Assembly (NCBI GenBank): GCA_018711415.1
Contig: DVIJ01000010.1
Coordinates: 1-47,050, forward strand
Reading direction: 5' to 3'
Source of the DNA: Scatomorpha merdavium
GTDB lineage: Bacteria; Bacillota; Clostridia; Oscillospirales; Oscillospiraceae
Length of the DNA: 47,050 nucleotides
Below are positions 16,242 through 23,016 of this stretch, one piece after another. The notes below the pieces were generated by a model. The model was not told the DNA's origin and searched no databases. It saw only the letters and a program-made list of their open reading frames with translations. The stretch's first letter is position 1; every line of letters starts with the position of its first letter. A program made the position numbers and the translations under genes.

Positions 16242-16720
16242 TAATCCCAATATCCCTTGTGTACCTCAGCGGCCTCTTCTTCGATCTCGGGGAAGGGGCC
16301 TTCGACTTTTATGTCCTTCTGACCGCGGGCAAAGACCTCGCGGCAGGGTAGGCTGAATGTGGGGTTCTGCTCGTTGCTGCCTGTCAGCTCCAGCAGGCGT
16401 TTTTCGGTCATGCCGTAGACCACGCGGCCAATGTTGGCCCAGTAGATCGCGCCGGAACACATGGCGCAGGGCTCTGCCGTGGAGTACAGCGTGCAGTTCC
16501 AGAGGTAGTCCTTTGTAAACTTGTGCGAGGCACGGGCGGCCAGAGTCGTCTCCGCGTGGCCGGTGCAGATGTGCTCGGTGATCTCCACGTTCGGCTGTTC
16601 CATGACGATCTCGCCGTCGGCGTCCACCAGCAGCGCACCAAAGGGGGTGTTGCCCGCTTTCCTGGACTCGCGCGAGACCTCTATCGCGCGGCGAAGATAG
16701 TATTCGTGCTCCCTGTACAT
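16241..16720 (-). CDS. Nucleoside/guanine deaminase (CDA fold)
   Basis: Zinc deaminase of 159 residues with the cytidine-deaminase-fold signature: TGHAETTLAARA (His55 zinc ligand, Glu57 proton shuttle) and TAEPCAMCSGAIYWANIGRVVYG (Cys85 and Cys88). Length, the IYWANI segment and the C-terminal FPEIEEEAAEVHKGYWD resemble bacterial guanine deaminase (GuaD) more than the tRNA adenosine deaminase TadA, but the base specificity is not certain. It has its own promoter (minus strand) and a small inverted repeat just before the start codon. Confidence 0.85.
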   Translation of the reverse strand: MYREHEYYLRRAIEVSRESRKAGNTPFGALLVDADGEIVMEQPNVEITEHICTGHAETTLAARASHKFTKDYLWNCTLYSTAEPCAMCSGAIYWANIGRVVYGMTEKRLLELTGSNEQNPTFSLPCREVFARGQKDIKVEGPFPEIEEEAAEVHKGYWD

Positions 16721-16733
16721 CGGGTATCAGTCT

Positions 16734-16782
16734 CCTGAAAAAATTTCAGGTACATTGTAACATTTTTATGCTGCCTTGTAAA
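16734..16782 (-). promoter_or_regulatory. Promoter and inverted repeat upstream of the deaminase gene
   Basis: On the minus strand TTTACA (16777-16782) is followed after 17 bases by TACAAT (16754-16759). The repeat CCTGAAA-AAA-TTTCAGG (16734-16750) lies at the start of the transcript and contains the beginning of the GGAG ribosome site. It could be an operator or an RNA hairpin that hides the ribosome site. Confidence 0.6.
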
Positions 16783-17338
16783 TATCCAGCAGCAGACTTA
16801 TACCCGTAAAGAGCGCGCCGGAACCGGCCATTATCCAGATGGGATTGGGCTTTTTCAGCCGCAGCAGCAGAAAGCCCAGAATGAAAACAACGGCGGCGAC
16901 GTAGTTCAGGTCCACCAGCCCGCCGCCCTGGCCGAAGAGGGCGAGTATGAAAAGCGATATCCCTGCAGAGGCGATCATGGCGACGACTGCTGGGCGCAGG
17001 CAGGCGAGCATATCCTGCACGAGGCTCAGGCCCTTGTAGCGGTAATAGACCCAGGCCAGCAGCGTCACGATGACGCAAGAGGGCAGCACGCAGCCAAATG
17101 TTGCGACCAGCGCGCCCGGTATCCACGCAACGCGGATGCCAACGAAGGTGGCGGAGTTTATGGCTATGGGACCCGGGGTCATCTCTGCAATGGCCATTAT
17201 GTCGGCAAACTGTGTCAGTGTGAGCCAGCTGTGGTTTTCCGTTACCTGCTGCTGGATAAGCGGCATGGCGGCGTAGCCGCCCCCGATGCTGAACAGGCCG
17301 ATCTGGAAGAAGCTCCAGAGCAGTTGGAGATAGACCAT
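16766..17338 (-). CDS. Chromate transporter family protein, second half
   Basis: A 190-residue membrane protein of the CHR (chromate ion transporter) family in its short, single-domain form. Motifs seen are FQIGLFSIGGGYAAMPLIQ, ADIMAIAEMTPGPIAINSAT and ATFGCVLPSCVIV, with further hydrophobic segments after them. Short CHR proteins act as pairs of oppositely inserted subunits, and the partner lies directly upstream. ATG at 17338 overlaps the partner's TGA (ATGA), so translation is coupled. The transported ion is not known; many clostridial members are not tied to chromate resistance. Confidence 0.9.
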   Translation of the reverse strand: MVYLQLLWSFFQIGLFSIGGGYAAMPLIQQQVTENHSWLTLTQFADIMAIAEMTPGPIAINSATFVGIRVAWIPGALVATFGCVLPSCVIVTLLAWVYYRYKGLSLVQDMLACLRPAVVAMIASAGISLFILALFGQGGGLVDLNYVAAVVFILGFLLLRLKKPNPIWIMAGSGALFTGISLLLDIYKAA

Positions 17339-17910
17339 CAGGCGCGCCTCCTCTCGAGCCTGGCACGGAGCATACCCTCTCCAAGTCCCAGGAGCGCGCA
17401 GCCGAGTATGACGAAGATGATGTTGATGTCCAGAAAGCGCACGGCGGCAAAAGCCGCCAGCAGGACGGCGATGTGCAGCACGCTGCGCTCCTTTAACAGA
17501 CCCGCGCACATCGTGACGACGACGTCGCAGATCACCGCGGCCACGCCCGCCAGCATTCCCTGCATGAAGAGACTGACTATCCGGTTGTCGCGGAAGGCGG
17601 CGTAGAAAAAGGAGATGACCGAAATGATGATGAGCGGCGGCAGCACCGTTCCAAACACGGTCACCAGCGCGCCTGCAATTCCCGCACAGCGGTAGCCGAC
17701 CAGTATCGCGGCGTTCACCGCTATTGCTCCGGGACAGGACTGCGCTATGGCCGTCAGGTCCAGCATTTCCTGCTCCTCTATCCAGCCCAGACCCTCCACA
17801 AACTTTCGACGCATGAGCGGCACTATGACAAAGCCCCCGCCAAAAGTGCAGGCGCTTAGCTGAAAGGTTGCCAAAAACAGTGTCAGGTACTTCCTCAGTT
17901 TCTCGTTCAA
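17338..17910 (-). CDS. Chromate transporter family protein, first half
   Basis: Partner of the downstream CHR protein and, with the chosen start, also 190 residues. Motifs are FQLSACTFGGGFVIVPLMRR, DLTAIAQSCPGAIAVNAAIL and TVFGTVLPPLIIISV. No ATG lies at the right place. I use TTG at 17910, which follows a G-rich stretch (GGGGGGATGG) and begins LNEKLRKYLTLFL just before the first membrane segment. The frame is open further upstream, but that part is AT-rich promoter DNA. A LysR gene is divergent. Confidence 0.85.
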   Translation of the reverse strand: MNEKLRKYLTLFLATFQLSACTFGGGFVIVPLMRRKFVEGLGWIEEQEMLDLTAIAQSCPGAIAVNAAILVGYRCAGIAGALVTVFGTVLPPLIIISVISFFYAAFRDNRIVSLFMQGMLAGVAAVICDVVVTMCAGLLKERSVLHIAVLLAAFAAVRFLDINIIFVILGCALLGLGEGMLRARLERRRA

Positions 17911-17932
17911 ATCCCATCCCCCCAATTGTCTT

Positions 17933-17986
17933 AATGATAAGCCTTGCGCAATGATAAGAAAAATAATATTATTAAATGTATATAAT
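17933..17986. promoter_or_regulatory. Divergent control region between CHR genes and LysR gene
   Basis: The AT-rich gap holds two direct copies of AATGATAAG (17933-17941, 17950-17958; 17 bases apart), a 12-base perfect palindrome AATAATATTATT (17962-17973) and TATAAT (17981-17986) in the right place for a LysR-gene -10 box. No good -35 box is seen. These are plausible LysR-binding sites. Confidence 0.5.
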
Positions 17987-18016
17987 ATCAGATTACTTAT
18001 AAGGGCGGCGTGAGAG

Positions 18017-18934
18017 ATGACATTGAGGCATTTGCGCATATTTCTGGCGGTTTGCGACGGGGGCTGCAACACGACAAGGGCGGCGGAAGCGCTGCACATG
18101 ACGCAGCCGGCGGTGAGCCTGGCGATACGGGAGCTGGAGGCGCACTATGGCGCGGTACTATTCGACCGGCTGGGCCGGCGCCTGAGCCTTACCGGCGCGG
18201 GGCAGAGACTGCTTGCTCACGCGAGAAGGATAAGTTCTGAATTCGAGGAGCTGGAGGAGGAACTGCGCGGCTGGGAGCGGCCCGGCCGTCTAAGCCTGGG
18301 GGCGAGCATAACCATAGGCTCCTACTATCTGCCTGGCTACGTCAAGGCGCTGACGGAGCGCAGACCCGGGGCGGAGGTGCTGGTCACCGTCGCGCCGATG
18401 GAGATGCTCACGGAGCGGCTTATGGAGAATTCCCTGGACCTGGCCCTGCTTGAGGGCGCACCGCGCTCCGGGCTTTTGGAAACGGAGGAGTTCATGGGCG
18501 ACAGCCTTGTGGTCATCTGCCCGGCGGATGGGTCCTACGAGCCTGGCCAGATCCTGAGTCAGGAGGAGTTCCGGGCAAAAAAATTCCTCCTGCGCGAGCG
18601 TGGCAGCGCCGCGAGGGAGGAATTTGAGCGGGTAACGGCCGGGGCCGGCTTCACTGTGAGTCCCGTATGGGAGGCGATCAGCATGACCGCGCTGATGAAC
18701 GCGGTGATAAGCGGGCTGGGCGTTTCCGTCCTGCCGGAGCGCATGATAAAAGACGCAGCGGAGCGAGGACTCGTGACTCCCGTGCGCGTCGAGGGCCTGG
18801 ACCTGAGCCGCAGGTTCCGCATAGCCTGGCACCGGGACAAGTACCTCAGCCCCCTGGCGCTGGAGTTCATGGAGCTCTGCCGCGAGGCCGGTCAGAACGC
18901 ACGCCTGACCCTGCCCGGGGAGTCAATGCTGTAG
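18017..18934 (+). CDS. LysR-family transcriptional regulator
   Basis: A 305-residue regulator. The N-terminal winged helix reads LRHLRIFLAVCDGGCNTTRA, then AALHMTQPAVSLAIRELEA-type sequence and LFDRLGRRLSLTGAGQRLL, which is the LysR signature. The C-terminal effector domain has LSLGASITIGSYYLPGYV, SLDLALLEG and AVISGLGVSVLPERM. It is divergent from the chromate-transporter pair, the usual arrangement for a LysR protein and its target. Its 3' end runs 43 bases into the 3' end of the convergent moeA-like gene. The effector is unknown. Confidence 0.93.
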   Translation: MTLRHLRIFLAVCDGGCNTTRAAEALHMTQPAVSLAIRELEAHYGAVLFDRLGRRLSLTGAGQRLLAHARRISSEFEELEEELRGWERPGRLSLGASITIGSYYLPGYVKALTERRPGAEVLVTVAPMEMLTERLMENSLDLALLEGAPRSGLLETEEFMGDSLVVICPADGSYEPGQILSQEEFRAKKFLLRERGSAAREEFERVTAGAGFTVSPVWEAISMTALMNAVISGLGVSVLPERMIKDAAERGLVTPVRVEGLDLSRRFRIAWHRDKYLSPLALEFMELCREAGQNARLTLPGESML

Positions 18935-20805
18935 CCGCCGAGGCGCTCGAGTCTCCGGCGGAACTCGTCGGAGCCCAGCACAGCGAGGAAGCTCCGCAGA
19001 GCTGGACTGTCCCAGACGCCGTCCGGGATGAGAAGGTCGTATTGCTCCGTGCAGACGGGCAGAAAGTCCAGGCCGTAGAGCTTTGCTGCGGAGTAGATGC
19101 CCATGCCCGCGTCCGCGGAGCCGGAGGCTATCTGCGCGGCGACGGAGGTGTGCGTAAGCTCCTCGCGCCCATAGCCGTAGACCGAGCCGGGGTCCACTCC
19201 GTGTTTGCGGCAGAGGTAGTCGGCCAGGATGCGTGTGCCGGAGCCCTTTTGCCGGTTTACATAACGCAAACCGGGCCTCGCGATATCTCCGAAGCCCCCG
19301 AGGCCGAGTGGGTTGCCGGGCGCGAGCATCAGGCCCTGGGTCCTGCCCACGCACTCGACGAGCCTGACTCCGCCGTTGGGGAAAAACCTTTCGACGTAGC
19401 TGACGTTATAGCTTCCGTCGCTCTCGTCCAGGAGGTGGATGCCTGCGGCGTGGGCCTCACCGCGCCGTATGGCCATGATGCCGCCCATGGAGCCGACGTG
19501 GCTGGACGCCATGCGCAGGGGCGGCTCCGCGAGCCGGAGCAGGTCCGCAACCTCGTCCAAGAGAGGGTCGTGGCTGCCTATGACGACAAGCCCGCCGCGC
19601 AGCTCGCTCAGCGGACGCAGGAGCCGAACGCGGACCTCAGCCCCGGCCTCGATGCCTTCTGAGCCCTGGGGCAGGGTGAGGATGCCGTCGGCGCGCATAA
19701 AGGAGCTGACCACGCCCGCGCCCCTGTCGAGCGGGGAGGCGACCAGGCCGCCGGAGCCCTCACCGAGCCGGACGCGGACGAATTCGCGGTACTTGAGCCC
19801 GGAGACCAGACTGCGCCCGAGCTTCGCACTGACCTCGGCGCTCTCGCCGCCGGGGACAAGGCCGGTATAGAGCCCGAGCAGTGGCCTCATTATTTCCTCG
19901 AGCACGATGATACCGGATACAGGGTAGCCCGGCACGCCCAGGATGGGCTTTTTGCCGCGCAGGCCCAGGATGGCGGGTTTGCCGGGCTTTATGGCCAGGC
20001 CGTGGAACATAACCTCTCCGGCCTTCTCAATAGCGGCGCAGCTCAGGTCCTCGCGCCCGGCTGAGGAGCCGGCGTTGAGGATGACGGCGTCGCACTCGTT
20101 GAGGGCGGATTCGAGCGCTGTCAGTATCGCCCCGGCGTCGTCGCGGACTATGGGCCAGCGCCTGGGTTCCGCGCCCCAGTCACGGAGCATGGCGGCAAAG
20201 ATGGCGGAGTTAAACTCCACGATATCGCCCTCGCCTGGGTGCTCGCAGGGCTCCACGAGCTCGTCGCCCGTGGGGATGATGCCGACAACGGGGCGCCTGC
20301 ACACCTCGCATTCCAGGACGCCGGAGGCCAGCATCGCGCCGACTGCGGCGGGGCTTATCTCCGTGTGTGAGGGCAGGACCATCTCACCCGCGCAGATGTC
20401 CTCGCCGATCTGGCGGACGTGCTGCCAGGGTGCGGCGGCGGCACGGAGCCTTATCCCGCCGCCGTCCAGGGGTTCTATGTCCTCCGCCATGATGACGGCG
20501 TCGCAGCCCCTGGGCAGGGGGTCTCCGGTGTCCACGGGGACGTATTCGCCCTCCGACAGCGTCACCGGCGTCGTCTCCGTAGCGCCGAAGCTCTTGGCGG
20601 CGTCAAGTGCCACGCCATCCATTGCACAGGCGTGGTAGTGCGGGGCGCAGATCCTGGCGTAGACTGCGCGGAAGCTGACCCGGCCCGCCGCGTCCTCGAC
20701 GCGCACCGTCTCCGGCTCGGGGCCGAGCCCGTTTTCACGCAGCCGGCGCAGGTACGCCGCGCGGGCCTCGTCCAGAGGCGTGTTGGTGAGATATTTAAAA
20801 GCCAT
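18892..20805 (-). CDS. moeA: MoeA-type molybdopterin protein fused to a binding-protein-like domain
   Basis: A 637-residue fusion. Residues to about 410 are a MoeA protein, which inserts molybdate into molybdopterin: HYHACAMDGVALDA, VDTGDPLPRGCDAVIMAED, VGIIPTGDELVEP, ILNAGSSAGREDL and GLAIKPGKPAILG. The C-terminal 220 residues (GSHDPLLDEVADLLRL, MASSHVGSMGGIMAIRRGEAH, NRQKGSGTRILADYLC) match the type II periplasmic-binding-like domain found attached to MoeA in many clostridia, which may sense molybdate or a cofactor. ATG 20805 overlaps the TGA of the upstream moeA, so the two are translationally coupled. The 3' end overlaps the convergent LysR gene. Confidence 0.92.
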   Translation of the reverse strand: MAFKYLTNTPLDEARAAYLRRLRENGLGPEPETVRVEDAAGRVSFRAVYARICAPHYHACAMDGVALDAAKSFGATETTPVTLSEGEYVPVDTGDPLPRGCDAVIMAEDIEPLDGGGIRLRAAAAPWQHVRQIGEDICAGEMVLPSHTEISPAAVGAMLASGVLECEVCRRPVVGIIPTGDELVEPCEHPGEGDIVEFNSAIFAAMLRDWGAEPRRWPIVRDDAGAILTALESALNECDAVILNAGSSAGREDLSCAAIEKAGEVMFHGLAIKPGKPAILGLRGKKPILGVPGYPVSGIIVLEEIMRPLLGLYTGLVPGGESAEVSAKLGRSLVSGLKYREFVRVRLGEGSGGLVASPLDRGAGVVSSFMRADGILTLPQGSEGIEAGAEVRVRLLRPLSELRGGLVVIGSHDPLLDEVADLLRLAEPPLRMASSHVGSMGGIMAIRRGEAHAAGIHLLDESDGSYNVSYVERFFPNGGVRLVECVGRTQGLMLAPGNPLGLGGFGDIARPGLRYVNRQKGSGTRILADYLCRKHGVDPGSVYGYGREELTHTSVAAQIASGSADAGMGIYSAAKLYGLDFLPVCTEQYDLLIPDGVWDSPALRSFLAVLGSDEFRRRLERLGGYSIDSPGRVRRAF

Positions 20806-22028
20806 CAGTCGCCGCCCTCCAATTCGATGGAGACCTGCGCGCCGCGGTGCAGGCCCTCGCAGTCGCGCGGGACGCGCAGTATGCCGTCCGAGGCGGCAAG
20901 CGCGCTTATGAGTCCGGACTTGGTCCGCACAGGCTCCGCCCACAGCTCGTCGCTGTCGTAAAAGAGCCTAACGCCGCAGAAGAGCTCGCGCCCGTCGTTC
21001 GCAGCCAGGTCGGCGGCCAGACGTGCCGAGACGGTCCGGGAAGGTTCCGTCACGCCCAGAAGAGAGCGCACATGAGCCATAACGAGCAGCCGGGCAGTGA
21101 AATACGCCGCCGCCGGGTGACCAGGCAGGCCAAAAATCGGCTTCCCGCCCATCTCTCCCAGCATGGCAGGCTTGCCGGGGCGCATCGCAAGGCCGTGAAA
21201 GAGCAGCCTGCCGCGCCTTTCGATGACCCGGCTCACCGCATCCCGCGCCCCAGCTGAACTGCCGCCGCTGAGTACTATGAGGTCGGAGTTTATTGAGGCG
21301 CGCGTCAGCGCTGACTCCAGCGCTTCCTCGGTGTCCACGACTATTCCCAGGAAATCCGGCTCGGCTCCCATCTTCTCCAGGAGCGCACAGAGCATAGGCC
21401 CATTCACATCCCGAACCTCGCCGGGGCCGGGGCTGGTTGAGGGGGAAACTAGCTCGTCTCCGGTGCTGAGCACCGCGGCCCTCGGCCTTGAGCGGACGGA
21501 GGGCGCAGTCACGCCGAGCGCGGCAAGCGCGCCGATGTCCATGCCTCTAAGCCTGCGCCCTTCGCTGAAAACGGCGGCGCCCGGCCTAACGTCATCGCCC
21601 TTGAACACAACGCCCGTGCCAGGAGCGACGCTTTTCACAAGGCCGATGAGCCCGCCGCCGTAGTCCTCGGCGTATTCCAGCATCACTACGGCGTCCGCGC
21701 CCTCCGGCAGCCTGCCGCCCGTTGGTATGGCCGCGCACTCGCCAGGGCAGAGAGCAAAGCCGGGCGCCTGCCCCATCTCGACGGCTCCGGCCAGGCGCAG
21801 GAGCGCGGGAGTGGCCTCGCCGCAGCCGAAGGTGTCGGAGGCAAGGACGGCGTAGCCGTCCACGGCGGAGCGGTCAAAGCCCGGGACGAATTCACGGGCC
21901 AGGACGTCCTCGGCCAGCACACGGCCCCGAGCTGAGTTCAGCGGGCAGGGTTCCGGCGGCGTGCGAAGCGCCCCAAACTCACGGGCCAGCATATTTAGCG
22001 CCTCGTCCGGCGTAACAACGTTCAGCAT
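20805..22028 (-). CDS. moeA: Molybdopterin molybdenumtransferase MoeA
   Basis: A 407-residue MoeA with no fused extra domain. Motifs seen are GFDRSAVDGYAVLASDTF, IPTGGRLPEGADAVVMLEY, AAVLSTGDELVSP, VLSGGSSAGARDAV and GLAMRPGKPAMLGEMGGKP. It begins at ATG 22028 behind AGGGGGT. It is followed, with an ATGA overlap, by a second, larger MoeA. Two tandem moeA genes occur in clostridia that use molybdenum hydroxylases or selenium-dependent enzymes. No molybdoenzyme gene lies in the window. Confidence 0.92.
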   Translation of the reverse strand: MLNVVTPDEALNMLAREFGALRTPPEPCPLNSARGRVLAEDVLAREFVPGFDRSAVDGYAVLASDTFGCGEATPALLRLAGAVEMGQAPGFALCPGECAAIPTGGRLPEGADAVVMLEYAEDYGGGLIGLVKSVAPGTGVVFKGDDVRPGAAVFSEGRRLRGMDIGALAALGVTAPSVRSRPRAAVLSTGDELVSPSTSPGPGEVRDVNGPMLCALLEKMGAEPDFLGIVVDTEEALESALTRASINSDLIVLSGGSSAGARDAVSRVIERRGRLLFHGLAMRPGKPAMLGEMGGKPIFGLPGHPAAAYFTARLLVMAHVRSLLGVTEPSRTVSARLAADLAANDGRELFCGVRLFYDSDELWAEPVRTKSGLISALAASDGILRVPRDCEGLHRGAQVSIELEGGD

Positions 22029-22034
22029 GGAATG

Positions 22035-22134
22035 GACCCCCTTTGCACCGAGTTTAACGCGCCGCCGTGCCTTTTGCAAGCCTGGGCTTGCGCTCGGTGC
22101 GGAGCAGGGGTTAAACTGGGCAGGAAAGGGGGTC
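22035..22134. repeat. Symmetric intergenic region between moeA and the HesA/MoeB-like gene
   Basis: Matching arms occur on both sides of the divergent gap: GACCCCCTTT (22035-22044) with AAAGGGGGTC (22125-22134), GCACCGAG (22045-22052) with CTCGGTGC (22093-22100), and GTTTAAC (22052-22058) with GTTAAAC (22110-22116). A hairpin GCAAGCC-TG-GGCTTGC sits at 22076-22091. The outer pair contains both ribosome sites. I see no clear sigma-A promoter. Confidence 0.55.
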
Positions 22135-22139
22135 ACCTC

Positions 22140-22760
22140 ATGACGCTGATAAACTGCGGAGTGTTCATCGCCGGACTTGGCGGACTTGGCGGGTATCTGC
22201 TGGAGCATATGCTGAGGCTGGGGCCCGGCTTCATACGCGCGGCGGACGGGGATCTGTTCGACGAGACGAATCTGGACAGGCAGCTGCTTTCCGCGCCATC
22301 GCAGTTGGGCAGGCCGAAGGCCGAGGCTGCTGCGGAGCGAGCAAAGCTGGTAGCTCCGGGCTTGGACTTCGAGGCAGTTAGCGAGTTTTTGGATGGGGAG
22401 AACTGCCTGCGCCTGCTCCGGGGCTGCGCGCTGGCGCTGGACGGGCTGGATAACGCGGAGTCGCGCCTGGTACTGGAGCGCGGCTGTGCGGAGGTGGGGA
22501 TTCCTCTCGTACACGGCGCAGCCTCAGGGCTATGCTTCGAGGCGGGGGTGGTCCCGCCCGGGAGCGGCATGCTCGCGCGGCTGTATCCGCCGGGCCGTCA
22601 GGCGATGGACAGAATGGCACGGGGGCCCGCCGTTGCGGCGTGTGCGGCGATCCAATGCGCCCAGGCGGAGCAGATACTGCGCGGAGAGCGCCCGACGCTA
22701 TGGGGCAAACTGCTGACGGCGGACCTCGCCGGGCCGAGCTTTGACATCAGCACGGTGTGA
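22140..22760 (+). CDS. ThiF/MoeB/HesA-family adenylyltransferase
   Basis: A 206-residue E1-like protein. The N-terminal nucleotide-binding site is FIAGLGGLGGYLLEHMLRLG, followed by AADGDLFDETNLDRQLL and KAEAAAERAKL. ALDGLDNAESRLVLERGC and VHGAASGLCFEAGV also fit the family. These enzymes adenylate the C-terminal Gly of a small sulfur carrier such as MoaD or ThiS. It is shorter than typical MoeB (about 250) and lacks the paired CxxC zinc motifs, as do several HesA-like proteins. Position, divergent from two moeA genes, suggests molybdopterin synthesis. ATG 22140 follows AAAGGGGGT. Confidence 0.85.
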   Translation: MTLINCGVFIAGLGGLGGYLLEHMLRLGPGFIRAADGDLFDETNLDRQLLSAPSQLGRPKAEAAAERAKLVAPGLDFEAVSEFLDGENCLRLLRGCALALDGLDNAESRLVLERGCAEVGIPLVHGAASGLCFEAGVVPPGSGMLARLYPPGRQAMDRMARGPAVAACAAIQCAQAEQILRGERPTLWGKLLTADLAGPSFDISTV

Positions 22761-22811
22761 TGCAAATGTGGGTTGAACGTCAAAACTGCCAAAGAACGGC
22801 CATATAACCGG

Positions 22812-22840
22812 TTGCAATTTGAAAAAATGTATGATATACT
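22812..22840 (+). promoter_or_regulatory. Sigma-A promoter of the flavoenzyme gene
   Basis: TTGCAA (22812-22817), 17 bases, TATACT (22835-22840). Transcription would start near 22847 and give a leader of about 170 bases before the ATG at 23017. Confidence 0.72.
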
Positions 22841-22846
22841 ACAAAC

Positions 22847-23007
22847 AATCTGTGTCCCCTACCGGGAAAATGCCGTCCGGCTGCAGTCCGATGCGATTTT
22901 TGCCTGAATCGCAGCGCCGCCGGTGTTTTACGCAAGGGGGTTGGCGCCAGCGGCCTTGCAGCGCAAAGGCGCCGCCGCAGCTCACAGCGAAGCTATGATA
23001 TGAAAGG
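22847..23007 (+). other. Long structured 5' leader of the flavoenzyme gene
   Basis: The leader is GC-rich and can fold: GCGATT...AATCGC (about 22891-22910) and GGCGCC...GGCGCC (about 22943-22973). I could not match it to FMN, TPP, cobalamin, glycine or molybdenum-cofactor riboswitch consensus sequences. Confidence 0.4.
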
Positions 23008-23016
23008 ATGTATTGC

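Noticed and set aside
22847..23007. Known riboswitch in the flavoenzyme leader
   Set aside because: I looked for FMN, TPP, cobalamin, glycine and molybdenum-cofactor consensus pieces and could not align any with confidence, so it is listed only as a structured leader.
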